From the NCBI GenBank assembly GCA_947471745.1, contig CANJKZ010000777.1:2908001-2972000 (forward strand): 64,000 bases of DNA. The letters are read 5' to 3'. Numbering within the stretch: position 1 is the first letter of the stretch; each line of letters opens with the position of its first letter. The notes under the pieces are model-generated. The model was not told where the DNA came from. It worked only from the letters and a program-made list of their open reading frames with translations, and ran no database searches. Below, in pieces: positions 20,244-32,128 of the stretch. A program made the translations under genes and the position numbers. The DNA comes from Closterium sp. Naga37s-1. Lineage: Eukaryota > Streptophyta > Zygnematophyceae > Desmidiales > Closteriaceae.

Positions 20244-21593
20244 TTGTCAAGCAAGACCATTTGTGTCCCTGCAGATCGCTCCTTACGACAGCTGCTACTC
20301 TCCGAATACCACGACACCGTTACCGGCAGCCACTTTGGTGTTGAGAAGACCTACGCACGCCTCTCCAACGACTACCATTGGCCACGCATGCATGCTGATG
20401 TGCGTGACTTCATACGCACCTGCCGCACCTGCCAACAACTCAAAGCACGCACCACCAACCGCTACGGACTCCTTCAGCCCATCCCTCCACCTACCAAAGT
20501 GTGGGATGAAGTCACCATGGACTTCATCATGGATCTGCCCCGCACACCCCGCAGCTACAACGCTATCCTAGTCGTCGTCGACCGACTCTCCAAAATGAGC
20601 CACTTCATTCCTACCCACACAACCGTCACCGCACCCGAAACAGCTCGACTCTTCTTCGATCACATAGTCCGCCTACATGGTCTCCCATCCGCCATCATTT
20701 CAGACCGTGACCCCCGCTTCTTGAGTAACTTTTGGCAGAGACTCTTCAAGCTTCACGGAACCCGGCTGAAGTTTTCTACCACGTATCACCCTGAAACGGA
20801 CGGACAAACCGAACGGATGAACCGCACGCTTGAAGACTCCCTCCGTGCACAAGTTACTGCTCGCCAAACGGATTGGGATCTCCACCTCACCGCCATCGAA
20901 CTCGCATACAACAGCACACCCCACCTTTCCACCGGCCAGCCACCCTTCTACCTCGCAACCGGACAGCACCCCCGCCTCCCCACGACCCCACCCCCCCACC
21001 TCTCCCACGCACCAGCAGCCTTTGAGTTCCTCACCTCACTCGAATCAGCCATTGATGCCGCTCGCACCTCCATCCTTAAAGCTCAAGCCAACAGACCCAC
21101 TATGCCAACTCCCATCGCAAATATATACGCTTCAAGGTTGGCGATCAAGTGTTACTCTCCACTGTCCACCTACCTCTCCTACGCAAAGGCACAACCAGAA
21201 AACTCGCCCCTCGCTTTATTGGCCCGTTCACCATCACCCGAGTCCTCTCACCAGTCACCTACCGTCTCCAACTGCCCAGTTATATGAAGATTCACCCCGT
21301 CTTCCATGTCCAGCGCCTCCGCCCTTTCCGTGCACATTCACACGACCGTCCATCTACACGCCAACTGCCACCGATGTTCGAAGGCAGCCCCGGCCTGTTT
21401 GAGGTTGCATCTATCGCTGCACATCGCGACACACCTCATGGTCGCGAGTTTCTTCTTCATTGGAAGGACCAGCCCACTAGTGACGACTCATGGGAACCAG
21501 AGAGCCACCTTGACCGTGCCGCAACTGCTGTGAATCGGTATTTGACCAGCCACGGTTTGGCGCCGTGGACGGCGCCACTTGGAGGGGGAAGTA
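20244..21593 (+). pseudogene. Gypsy-1 integrase and chromodomain, 3' part of the split element
   Basis: The reading frame holds in order: the zinc-binding H-x7-H...C-x2-C module (CRTC), the integrase core with Asp in MDFIMDLP, Asp in ISDRDPRF and Glu in GQTERMNRTLE, then a GPY/F-type part (FIGPF) and a C-terminal chromodomain (FLLHWKD...DSWEP). A frameshift near 21120 separates core and chromodomain. This organisation defines a chromovirus, whose chromodomain directs integration to marked chromatin. The 5' half is at 8737-9208, beyond the inserted DNA transposon. Confidence 0.9.
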
Positions 21594-22481
21594 ATGTAAC
21601 AGTGTGGCAGCCGAATGCTGCCAAGTACAGTGCAGGTGGGCGGAAGTCAAGCGCCACCTCACCAACTGTTCGTATTGGTCAAATGCCTCAACCTGCAGCT
21701 GGGCGACCAGGTCCTGACGCGCAGCCCAACACAAACCCTCGCGCGAAAATTACGAAACGCAGAACACCGAAGTTCCGACCGCTCGCCGACTTCGCCAACA
21801 ACACCGACGAAATTACAGCCCTGTAACCAAGCTCGCCGTCCAATCCCGTGCCGCAATAATTCTCTGAATTTCACGGCAGGTTCATTTCAAAGGGGTTGGG
21901 TTACCATTGACAAATTCAGAGAGAGTCGCGACTTGGGAGTGCAACTCGATATTTGAATGTGCTCTATAAAATTGTACTGTGAAATTTGTTAAGTCATAGT
22001 GCAATTTCCAGAGAACTCCAGAGAGCACTCTATCCTCGTATTCCTAGCCTACTAAGGCTGCTACTTCCCTGCCAGCAACGTTTCACTGACGACGTGCCAG
22101 GGTGGGTCGAGGTGCCAAGGTACAAACATTGTAGCGCAGGTGCGAGGTGTCCCGCTGCTCACACACTCCAAGCGTGTGCCACGAATTCCTTCCCAAGCCC
22201 TACGCCAAAGCGGTTCAATGCGTTTGTTCGCGTTCCAGAGCGTTCAAAATAGAACTTCCAGGACTCACAAGCCCAGGCTAGCTTTTGCCCATTCTGCCGT
22301 CCGTTTCCCTCCTCACGATTCAATGTCCTAGGCCCTGAAGAAGCTTTTCCCTTTCTTTGTTGGCATCCCAGAAATTAGTAGCAAGTAGTTGATAAGAACC
22401 TCCTCTTATCAGTTGTTACGTGCGCTGCATAAGAGCAAACGAGTATTGCACTAAGGGGTCACGGAAACACTAAAATGTGAG
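21594..22481 (+). repeat. Gypsy-1 3' end, probable LTR remnant
   Basis: This is the duplicate of 3654-4541. It starts after a polypurine run with TGTAACAG at 21595. It contains no gene I can support. The gypsy-2 LTR begins directly at 22482. Confidence 0.4.
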
Positions 22482-22808
22482 TGTAAGGAATTTTCTCGGC
22501 ATTCCTTACGGAGCCCGACTACATCGCGTACAGCAACAGCCGTTGTTCGCCCGTTACTGCTAACGGGACTTCGCCAACTTCGCGCGCACTTTTTTGCCAA
22601 ACCTCGCACTGCTGGCCCGGTCGTGTCGGCCTACGCTTCGGGACTAGCCCGAGCCTCGCTGCCAGCATAGCACTAGCTAGTTCGCACGCACCGCGTTACC
22701 GTTTGCATGTTTCGCGTATAAATGTTCGCTCATGCTTTCGCTCACATTTTGTACTCGTTTGACACCTTAGTGCAATCCTTGCTACCTCGATCCATTGCAC
22801 ACGTAACA
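22482..22808 (+). repeat. Gypsy-2 5' LTR
   Basis: A 327-bp LTR, TGTAAGG...CGTAACA, with a perfect 9-bp hairpin at its 5' end and TATAAA at 22717-22722. It differs from the 3' LTR remnant at 39720 by about five bases in 278. Confidence 0.9.
22717..22722 (+). promoter_or_regulatory. TATA box of gypsy-2 5' LTR
   Basis: TATAAA in the context GCGTATAAATG, about 90 bases before the LTR end, a suitable position for the U3/R border. Confidence 0.55.
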
Positions 22809-22810
22809 CT

Positions 22811-22823
22811 TGGTACCAGAGCC
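22811..22823 (+). other. Primer binding site of gypsy-2
   Basis: TGGTACCAGAGCC starts two bases after the LTR end. It is one base off the initiator tRNA-Met complement. Confidence 0.8.
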
Positions 22824-22950
22824 TCTTTCTTTCGGACCGCGCATCTCCGCACACCAGGAAATCAACTTTTGATTTTTCACTCGAAGGGACTCACGCACCT
22901 TAGCACCTAGGAGCCGCTCTCCTCGCGTTCTCTCGTAAACGCGTGCAGCC

Positions 22951-24158
22951 ACGACTGCGCCTAGACAAGACGAGCCAACGCCCTTCGAAATAGCTGAGCA
23001 TATTGATATCACGACTCTCACGCAGGAGCACTTGAACGAACTGCTACGGCAAATCCGCGAGAGCGCCGAGGAAATCGCGACGCTGACGGCAGAACGCTCG
23101 TCCCTGCAGAATGACCTCACACGAGCACAACAAGCATAGTCTCAAGCACCTGGCACTCCGGAACAGCCCGCATCACAAGCATCACAACACGGAAGCGTGG
23201 GGCAACCCGCGAGCGTGGCCAGCGATGGCGTCGTCCGCCCCGACGGAGACGACGACCACGGCACGACACACCCCGAAGCGACGAATGCGGCCCGAAGCCA
23301 GCCACGCGTCACGATTTCGGCACCAACCAACAATTCGGCACTGCCGTCACCGATGCCGCTGAAGCCGCAGCGTCCGCCATGCTTCGATCCCAGCCAACGA
23401 GGTGGTCCTACCGTTCAGGCGTGGTTGTTCACGATGAACGTATTTTTCGACGCCAACTACGTCTCGGAGGATACGGCGAAAATTCGCTACGCAGTGTCGC
23501 TGCTGCGAGGACCCGCTATGGATTGGTGGCGCGTCATCGTCACGAAGCCGTTGGACTACGCGACACTACCGACACGGGAAGGACAAACCAGACCCAGGGC
23601 GCAGCCGTATTTCGTGGAGGTGCCCCAGTATCGCACGTGGGAGGCGTGGTGCGCAGGTCTGCGCGCTCGTTTCGAGCCAATCGCGGCTTCGATCGCGGCG
23701 CGACAGAGCTCCGCACTTGGCGCCAACTCGGTTCCGTCCAAGACTACACGAGCGGATTTCTGGCGCTATGCGAGCAGGTGGGATACATGCACGAGAGCGA
23801 GCGCATCGACCGCTACATCGGCGGCCTGAAGCAGGACATCGCTCAGGAAATCCAGCTTCGCGGCGTCACCGACTTTCAAGAAATTCTCGCCATGGCGGAG
23901 AAACTCGACTTCTTCCGCCGACCGAGACCGGGGTCCTACGAAAGCAGCAATTGGGGACATCGGTCTCGTGGGACGAACGAGGGCGCTATGATACGTGCCG
24001 TCGCCGCAAATGCCGCTGCCGCACCGTTCAAAGGGCGCTGCTTTGCGTGCAATCGACCGGGACATCGCAAGAGCGAATGCCCGGAAAACGCTAAGGGAAA
24101 GGGGGAAGCTGAGCAGCAGAAACAGACCAAGCAGCAAGGAAACGATGGGAGTCAGTAG
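22951..24158 (+). pseudogene. Gypsy-2 gag, broken
   Basis: Same structure as the left duplicate. The open frame runs from about 22951 without an ATG. TAG at 23137-23139 follows a Gln/Ala-rich helix. The gag core runs through MDWW and RTWEAW, a frameshift lies near 23695-23710, then a helical YIGGLKQDIAQEI part and a CCHC zinc knuckle (CFACNRPGHRKSECP) end in a Lys/Gln-rich tail. Gag forms the particle and packages the RNA. Two lesions make this copy inactive. Confidence 0.85.
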
Positions 24159-24295
24159 CAGACGGGCCCTCTACTGACAGGTCACGCCGCTCGCCCGACC
24201 CAACCGACCCTCACCGAGTGATTGTGCCGGTTCACGCAATCGACCACACTTGGCCGAATAAGGAGGGTACCGCGGTAGACAACCCCATACTGACA
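24159..24295 (+). pseudogene. Gypsy-2 protease start, interrupted by copia A1
   Basis: The frame changes after gag and matches the protease start at 30316-30408 until the copia A1 LTR. The catalytic part is absent on this side. Confidence 0.65.
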
Positions 24296-24423
24296 TGTAA
24301 GAAACAAGAAGTGATTGAACTATGAAACATTGGAGTACAAGTATGAAACCCTAGAGTTGTGTACCCCCTAAAGGCTAACCCACTATAGCCTAAACAGCAA
24401 CAACACATATATAATGTTTGACA
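24296..24423 (-). repeat. Copia A1 3' LTR
   Basis: 128 bp, TGTAAGAAAC...GTTTGACA on the + strand, matching 29815-29942 with a few changes. The terminal TGTCA has become TGTAA. Confidence 0.85.
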
Positions 24424-24656
24424 CACCCCCATAGGCAAAGTGGGGGAGAGCAAGGGGACACAAGACCAGTCAAGAAAGGCAAGCAAGCTCAGGGTGGATC
24501 ACAACGTCACCACACACTCTGAGCACAAGCAAAGGGCCACAAGGCCAGTTCACATGCAGAGGCATATATGCAACACAAACAGCAAGGTGATCTCAACCTA
24601 GCAGAGCAAACAGGCAAGTGTATATATATAGAGATCACAGTACAGGTAAAGCCTAC

Positions 24657-27600
24657 AGCAAGTGAGGAAAAGTGGGCACCAGCCCCAGCATAGTGCAGAA
24701 GCGCTGATGATCACCAGGCTGAAGTGCCTTGGTGAATATATCAGCGGTGTTGGCCTGAGTGGCCACGTAGCGCAGACGAAGCTGACCGCGCTGCTGCAGC
24801 TCTCGAGCCAAGAAGTAACGGAAGCGATGTGCTTCGTTCTGTGCTCCAGTCCGTGCTCCTCACACAAGGCAATAGCAGCCTTGTTGTCGGCGTACAGCAC
24901 TGGAGGAGAACTAGGCCGCTCTCCCAGGTCGGTCAGCAGGTAGGTGAGCCAGCGTAACTCCTGTGCAGCCATGGTTGTGGCGTAGATCTCAGCCTCACAA
25001 CTAGAGCTGAGAACTGAAGACGAACGCGTAGAACGCCACGAAACTGAGCCAGAGCCAAGGCTGAAGGTGTAACCCTGTGACGACCGCTGAGTAGCCTGGT
25101 CGTCAACCCAAGAAGCGTCTGAGTGCCCAGTGAGAACAACTGAGCTCCCTCCTCCAAGCACGAGCCCCATGCCCGATGCACTGCACAAGTAGCGCAATAC
25201 CCTCTTTGCAGCATCCCAGTGCACCTTTCGGTGCCTGCCAGGAGCCACGTAGCGGGCCAGAAGGCCGAGAGGGTATGCTAGGTCAGGACGAGTGCAAGTC
25301 ATCAGGTACATGAGGCAACCAACTAGCTCTGGGTAAGGACCACTCGGCTCTACGGACTCATCCGAAGGCAGAGCTGAGAGCGAGTGACCTATAGCCAGAG
25401 GAGTGGCCTGTGCTGAGGACCAGGTGAAGCCGAAGCGCTGAAGGACCTGCTGCACCATGTGTGACTGAGTCAGTGTAATGGTGCGGCGTGCTCTGTCCCG
25501 GGTGATCTGCAAGCCAAGGTAGCTGCGCAGTTCACCCAGGTCTGTGCACGTGTGTCTCTTCTGCAGCTCCGACTTTAGTGGGCGAGAGCCTCAGTATCAG
25601 CAGTGGCAAAGACCAAGTCGTCGACGTACACGAAGATGTAGAACGGCGGCAGCAAAGTGTCGGTGCGCAGAAACAGCGACGGGTCAGCAGTAGAAGGAGC
25701 GAACCCAAGTGCCGCAAGAGTAGTCCTCAGTGTGTCGTGCCACTCACGTGGCGCCTGGCGGAGACCGTAGACCGGCCACCGGAGGCTCCACTGGGTACCA
25801 GGAGGAAACGACCCAGTGAAGCCAGGAGGGCGGCGCAGCCAGATCTCCTCGTGCAAGCTGCCCTGCAAGAAAGCTGTGCTGAAGTCAAGAGAGTGAAGCT
25901 CGTAGTCACGCTGAGCAGCAACGTGCAGTAGCACCCGAAGAGTGGTCATCTTCGGGGTGGGAGAGAAGGTCTGAAAGAAGTCTACTCCCTCTCACTGATT
26001 GAAGCCTCGAGCAACGTAACGAGCCTTGAAGACAGGCGGAGAACCCGGCGGCCACTTCACCCTGAAAATCCACATGCCACTGACGATGTTCGCCCCAGGA
26101 GGGGGAACCTCGTCGACGTAAGTGCCTGTGGACTTCCAGGATGCCATCTCTGCGTCCATAGCTGTCTGCCACTGAGAGGAGTACTCACCCGCGATCGGGA
26201 TGTCTGGAGCATCCGGGTCTCCCTCAGGGACAATCAGCATGGACACGAGATGAGGCGCAGCGGCTGCAAGACACTCAAGGTCCTCCTGTCTGTCCTCAAG
26301 GACGTCCGTGCCTAGAGCACACTAACCCCCGACGGACGGAGGACAGACAGACTCAGACTCAGCAACAAGACTCGCAGCGTAGTCTAGACGACAACGAGCA
26401 GCAAAGTCGACAAGCTCAGCAACCAGGGCAGACGCAGCTGCAGACTCAAAGGAAGGGTCAGTGACGGCAGTGGCCAGGAGACGCGTGACAGTAGGACTGG
26501 CAGCACGAAGAGAGTCAGACTCTGGGTCAGCAAGCACAGGAAGAGAGGACGCAGGAGGAGACGGCAGAGGGACACGCCGTGGAGCAGTGGAAGGACGCAG
26601 TGACATCTGGTGTGTGCCGGGGACAGGCGGAGGACGCTCACGCGGTACTCGGCGACTAGTGCAGGCAGCACGAACAGGTGACACAGGACGAGACACAGGC
26701 GACACAGGACGAGACACAGGCGACACAGGACGAGACTCAGGCTCACAACGCTCCGTAAGACCGCCTGTCGGACCAGTGTAGGGAGAAGGACCAAGAAGCG
26801 GCGAGGCAGGCGGTGGCTGTGACAGCGACTGGACAGGCGGAGGACACTCTAAGGAGGGAGGAGGACTAGGAGGAGGCGGCTGACCAAGAACCTGCTGAAG
26901 GAGCGGAACGAAGTACGGCCGCGGCCGTGAAGTGCCCCCTGACGGAGCAGAGACAGCACCAGAACCTCCAGCAGCTCCAGCAGCACCTCCAGCAGCTCCA
27001 AAACCTCCAGCAGCACGAGCAGCACCTCCAGCAGCTCCAGAACCTCCAACAGCACCAGTAGCACCTCCAGCAGCTCCAGCACCTCCAGCAGCACCAGCAG
27101 CACCAGTAGCACCTCCAGCAGCTCCAGAACCTCCAGCAGTACCAGTAGCACCTCCAGCAGCTCCAGCACCTCCAGCAGCACCAGCACCAGCAGCACCACC
27201 AGTAGCTGCAGAACCTCCAGCAGCAGTAGGGCCTCCAGCGGGCGGTACCTCAACACCAGGAGCTCCACTCCGTAGGCTGCAGCGCCGAGCGTACCACTCA
27301 CGCAGCCGCTGAGGGGAGGGAGGCTCCGGCTGCGACACTGCACCCGCAGGGCCACCAGCCCCAACTCCAGCAGACCCCCCAGCTCTAGGAGCCCCACGAC
27401 GGAGGCTGTAGCGCTGGGAGTACCACTCACGCAGCTGCTGCGAAGAGGGAGCGCCAACAGGTGCAGTACGGTCAGTCTCAGAACCCCCAGCCTCAGCACC
27501 TCTAGGCTCAACACCCCCAGTCGCAGCACCTCCAGCCTCAGCACCCGCAGTCTCCGCACCTCCAGGCTCAGCACCCGCAGTCTCCGCACCCCCAGACTCA

Positions 27601-29170
27601 GCACCCCCAATCTCCGCACCCCCAGGCTCAGCACCCCAAGTCTCAGCACACTCAGCACCTACCTGGGAAATACCTGAGGGAGCAACACCTTGGGGAGGGA
27701 GGGGGTCTACCGACGGGACACCTGGGGTGAGGAAGAGCGGCGGGGGGGGGAGCGGGGCAGTGCGGTAGGGGAAGAGATGGTAAAAAGGTACCGACTCGTC
27801 AAAGGTGACGTCCTGAGAGGCAAAGACACGTCGCGAGGTGGGGTGGTAAAACTGCCAGCCAGGCGCGTCAGGGACAAAGCCAAGGAAGACACAGGGAACG
27901 GCACGGGAGGAGAGCTTGTCCGCGGACGTATCGCGGACAAAGGCTCGACATCCCTTGACTCGGAACACCGACGCATCGCCAACCTGCCCCGTCCAACGCA
28001 GGGTAGGCGAGGTCTCCGGAACAGAGACACGGGGCCAGAGGTTGAGCTGATGCGCGGCGTACTGCACTGCAAACGGCCACAGGAAATGGGGGGCAGCCGC
28101 ATGGATCATGGAGGTACGAGCGACTTCCATGACAAGACTAATGCGGCGCTCAGCAACCCCATTCTGCTGCGGAGAGGCCGGGAGAGTGAACGTCTGGCGG
28201 ATGCCGTGCTCCGCACAGTAGGCTGCCAAGAGGTCAGAGGAAAACTTGCCACCTCTGTCAGAGTGCAGACGTAGGACAGGAAATTCCGACTGGAACCGCT
28301 CGCGGAGCTGGAAACGAGCAGCGCGGATCCAGGGGATCAAGACATCAGGGACCTCACCTTTGGTACGCAAGGGGAAGACCGTGGTGTAGTGCGTGTAGTC
28401 GTCGACGACCAGCAGAAAGTACCGCTCGTGGCCCTGTCCCCGGACGCGGGCGGGGCCCCACACGTCCAGGTGGAGAGTCTGCAGGGGAGCCTCTGAGGGA
28501 GGGAACGAGGAAGAGTGAGGAGCGGCGCACTGCCGCCCCTCGACACAGGGAAGACAGGGAGGAGCAGGCGAGGGTGGCAGGGGAGGGAGAACTGTGGGAA
28601 GATTAGAGACAAGGTACCTGGAGTGCATGCCGCGAAGGCGCTGCACTAACGGGTGACCAAGGCGGTGGTGCCAGAGGACAGTCCTGTGTGACAGGGAGCG
28701 ACACGAGCAGGGGGCCGAAAGCTGACCTGACGCAGACGCAGACGCAGACGCAGCTACCTGAGGGGACTCAGTGGTCAGTGTGTACAAGTCCGACCCCGGC
28801 TGCCGAGTGAAGGTAGCCAGGTGACGACCCGTCCGGGCGCACGTGCAGTGCGTCACACGCTCGTAGGCCGGGGTGAACTGGTGAACACCCGCGTCCTGGA
28901 GCGCGGAACCCACCACCAAGTTCGTAGAGAACGAGGGGAGGTAGAGGCCCGATAGCGTGCCAGACGGGACAGCAGGACAAGGGAGGGCAGTGGTGGAGGT
29001 CGCAAGGACCGGACCCCCTGAGGGGTCGGCCAGGGAGACTGCAACCGGTCTAGGGAGCTGCTCCAGGGCAGTGCGGACGCGGAAGAAACGGCGGGAAGCA
29101 CCTGAGTCCAGTGTGAAGGTGTGCAGTGCCTCAGTAGGTGCGGTACCAGCAGACGTAGACGCACTAGCAC
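24657..29170 (-). pseudogene. Copia A1 polyprotein: protease, integrase, linker, RT, RNase H
   Basis: Read leftward. Protease keeps LDSGAS (about 29110). The GAG-pre-integrase motif HHRLGHP follows, then the DDE integrase (DVWGPAR, HSDRGGKF, NGVAERR) in an 865-codon open frame, 28919-26322. A long linker with Ala-Glu-Pro-Gly and Gly-Ala repeats comes next. TAG at 26324-26322 replaces the GAG seen in sister copies. TGA at 25994-25992 replaces CGA. A frameshift near 25575 follows the YVDDLVF catalytic motif. RNase H ends the protein at about 24660. Such an element copies itself through RNA, but this copy cannot make a whole polyprotein. Confidence 0.88.
26930..27690 (-). repeat. Minisatellites in the copia A1 integrase-RT linker
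   Basis: Triplet-phased repeats code for Gly-Ala-Ala-Gly-Gly blocks (about 26945-27240) and Ala-Glu-Pro-Gly-Gly blocks (about 27480-27660). Between them two copies of a REWYSQRYSLR / REWYARRCSLR motif occur. The repeat number differs in A3 and A5. Confidence 0.8.
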
Positions 29171-29802
29171 CTAGGGTTGCAGCCTCACCAGGACCTAGAG
29201 CAGCAGTAGCAGTAGCAACAGTAGTAGCAGTAGGAGCAGAAAGAGCAGTTGCAGCAGGTAGGGCGGCGCGGCTCGGTCAGGGCGGCGCGGCTCGTTCAGG
29301 GCGGCGCGGCTCGGTCAGGGCGGTGCGACTCGGGCGGCGCGACTTGGGCGACGCGGCTCGGGCAGGTAAGGCGGCGCGACGGCGGGCCTAGGCTCGGTGC
29401 GCGGCGGCGCCTAGGGTGCAGCTGCGCGCGGGCCGCGGCTGTGCTCTAGCGGCAGCTAAGCGCGAGCTGCAGCAGCCGACGCGCGATCGCCGCGGCGCGC
29501 TGGCTGCGACCTGCGGGCGGGCGGCTGTGGGTCGCGCGTCGGCCTAGGGGCGAGCGGGGCCTACGGGCGACGGCCTGCTGGGGCTCGCGAGAAAAAATCG
29601 GGCCGCCCTAGGCGGCGGTTTTCCTACGCGGGCTAAAACGGCGGGGCCGCGCTCGGGCTGCTAGCGGGCTGCACACGGGCAGCGTGAGAGGAGAGCGCAC
29701 GAGGGCGTACTAGGGGAGAGGCGCACGAGGGCGCTAAAAAAAAAAAGGGGCGCACGAGGGCACCTCTAGCGGAACGGTGGGCCCTTAGGTCTAGAACCTA
29801 AG
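29171..29802. other. Copia A1 GC-rich leader, no gag recognised
   Basis: These 630 bases between the primer site and the protease are very GC-rich, with GGCGCGGCTCG repeats at 29270-29330. They contain no gag-like open frame. A gag lost by deletion would explain it. Confidence 0.4.
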
Positions 29803-29814
29803 CTCTTAATACCA
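29802..29814 (-). other. Primer binding site of copia A1
   Basis: On the minus strand TGGTATTAAGAGC follows the 5' LTR directly. Copia A2 has the related TGGTATTAAAACC in the same place. Confidence 0.65.
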
Positions 29815-29942
29815 TGTCAGAAACAAGAAGTGAATGAACTATGAAACATTGGAGTACAAGTATGAAACCCTAGAGTTGTGTACCCCCTAAAGGCTAACCC
29901 ACTATAGCCTACACAGCAATAACACATATATAATGTTTGACA
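29815..29942 (-). repeat. Copia A1 5' LTR
   Basis: 128 bp with TGTCA...TGACA ends, partner of 24296-24423. It is followed on the right by gypsy gag sequence. Confidence 0.85.
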
Positions 29943-30274
29943 TGAAGCAGGACTTTGCTAAGGAAATCCAGCTTCGCGGCGTCACCGACTTTCAAGAAAT
30001 TCTCGCCATGGCGGAGAAACTCGACTTCTTCCGCCGACCGAGACCGGGGTCCTACGGAAGCAGCAATTGGGGACATTGGTCTCGTGGGATGAACGAGGGC
30101 GCTACGATACGTGCCGTCGCCGCAAATGCTGCTGCCGCACCGTTCAAAGGGCGCTGCTTTGCGTGCAATCGGCCGGGACATCGCAAGAGCGAATGCCCGG
30201 AAAACGCTAAGGGAAAGGGGGAAGCCGAGCAGCAGAAACAGACCAAGCGGCAAGGAAACGTTGGGAGTCAGTAG
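29943..30274 (+). pseudogene. Gypsy-3 gag, 3' part with zinc knuckle
   Basis: A gag fragment, about 97% like 23826-24158. It includes the CCHC knuckle and the basic tail and ends in the same TAG. It begins abruptly at the A1 LTR. Confidence 0.85.
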
Positions 30275-30315
30275 CAGACGGGCCCTCTACTGACAGGTCA
30301 CGCCGCTCGCCCGAC

Positions 30316-30945
30316 CCAACCGACCCTCACCGAGTGATTGTGCCGGTTCACGCAATCGACCACACTCGGCCGAATAAGGAGGGTACCGCGGTAGACAACC
30401 CCATACTGCTTAGTGGGAAAATCGGGACTGTCTTAGTTAAAATCTTCGTAGACGGGGGAGCCAGCCACAGCCTCATCAACACTGCCACGACACGGAAGCT
30501 GAAACTGCCACTGGACAAATGCTTACCTGAGATCGATGCAAGACTGGTCGACGGCACGCCACTGGCGATACGGGAACGCGTAGACCGGGTTCGGATTCGA
30601 TGCGGGGGTAACTTCACGTTTAGCCAGGAAATGCTCGCGACGACCCTCGACGGAACCGACATTTTTCTCGGTCGGGATTGGTTGCGACGACACAATCCGC
30701 GGATCGACTGGACGACGAGTGACTGCACTGTGTGAGTGAACGGTAACAATATCGCCATACCTTGCTGGGGCTTGCCTGAGTCTTCGTCGGTGCGTCTCAA
30801 CGCGATCACGATGAAACGCGCCGTAGCGGCAGGAGCTGTCGTGTACGCGGTCGACATTCGGGAAGCCGAGGCAGCAGACAAAGGAGGGGATTTACAGAAA
30901 CTGCTGGCCGACGTACCGAGTGATCTGGCAGCACTGTTGAAGTAG
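30316..30945 (+). pseudogene. Gypsy-3 aspartic protease region
   Basis: A retropepsin-like domain: catalytic Asp in IFVDGGASHSLI (about 30452), flap-side residues, and the C-terminal hydrophobic-Gly motif IFLGRDWL before RHNPRIDW. The usual Ser or Thr after the Asp is Gly here. TGA follows at 30733-30735. A linker in the same frame leads to a TAG at 30943-30945, before RT. It lies in a frame other than gag. Confidence 0.8.
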
Positions 30946-32128
30946 TACAGTGACATCTTCCCGGACGACCTACCGACGGGACTGCCACCTCAGCGACCGC
31001 ACGACCACAGGATAGAACTAGAACCGGGGGCACAGCCGACAGTACAGCGACAGTTCCGACTGACCCAACCCGAACTGGACGAACTGAGGAAGCAGCTGGA
31101 TTACCTACTCGAGAAGGAGTTCATTCGCCCTATTTCGTCACCCTTCGCAGCACCGATACTGTTCACACCGAAAAAAGACGGGGGATTTCGCATGTGCATA
31201 GATTACAGAGCACTGAACAGGGTTACCATGAAATCCCGTTACCCCATCCCGCGAGCCGACGAACTGATCGACCAACTGCGCACAGCCCGGGTTTTCTCGA
31301 AAATCCACCTCCGAGGGGGTTACCACCAGTTTCGTGTCAATCCGCCCAACTGCCCTAAGACCGCATTTCGCACACGCTACGGATCCTTCGAATACACCGT
31401 CATGCCCTTCGGACTGACCAACGCCCCCGCCACTTTTCAAATGACCATGAACGAAGCTTTCCGCCCGCTTCTAGATAAGTGCGTCATCGTATACCTGGAT
31501 GACATACTGATTTACAGCCCTGACAGAGCACAGCACTTACAGGACATCGAAGCAGTTTTTAAGATACTGAGTGAGAACCGCCTACTGACCAAAGTGTCTA
31601 AGTGTGAGTTTTTACAGGACCGCCTGGAGTTTTTGGGACACGTTATTCCAGCTGCAGGAGTGGAAATAGACCCGAAAAAAATCGCGACGATTCAAACCTG
31701 GCACACGCCGACCAACTTGACCGAGTTGCAGAGTTTTTTAGGGTTCGTCAACTACGTGCGCCGGTTCGTCCCCGACATGGCGAAGCTGACTGCCCTGCTG
31801 ACAGACCTGCTGAGAAAGGGGGTTGAGTACACGTGGGGGGAGAAAGAGCAAGCTGCCTTCTCGGCCCTCAAAAACATTTTGTGCTCACCGCCCGTGCTTC
31901 ACATCGCAGATCCACTCCGTCCGTTTGAGCTCGTCACCGACGCAAGCGATATCGCTGTGGGAGCAGTACTGTTGCAGGATTTCGGGAACGGCCTCCAGCC
32001 AATCGCGTACGAGTCCCGCAAGCTGCACCCGCCCGAACGCAACTACCCGATACACGACCGCGAAATGTTGGCAATCGTGCACGCGTTCAAAGTTTGGCGG
32101 TGTTACCTGACTGGCGCCGACGTCACAG
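30946..32128 (+). pseudogene. Gypsy-3 reverse transcriptase and RNase H start
   Basis: Ty3/gypsy RT with the FIRPISSPFAAP, MCIDYRALN, MPFGLTNAPATFQ and VIVYLDDILIYS motifs in order. It continues into the connection and RNase H (FELVTDASDIAVGAVL, NYPIHDREMLAIVHA). The Asp expected in the FSKIDLR motif is His (CAC at 31306-31308), so one of the three metal-binding residues is lost. RNase H is cut at about 32128 and fused directly to the integrase core. An RNase H remainder, the tether and the zinc module are deleted. Confidence 0.9.

Larger units (their letters stand above)
24296..29942 (-). mobile_element. Copia A1, full length with both LTRs, degenerate
   Basis: This 5.6-kb Ty1/copia element lies in reverse orientation, with 128-bp LTRs at both ends (24296-24423 and 29815-29942, inner ends TGTCA...TGACA). 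The PBS is next to the right LTR. The order protease, integrase, linker, RT, RNase H reads from right to left. The outer flanks do not match each other (TGACA left, TGAAG right) and belong to two different places in gypsy gag-protease. The element therefore marks a recombination point. Confidence 0.85.
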
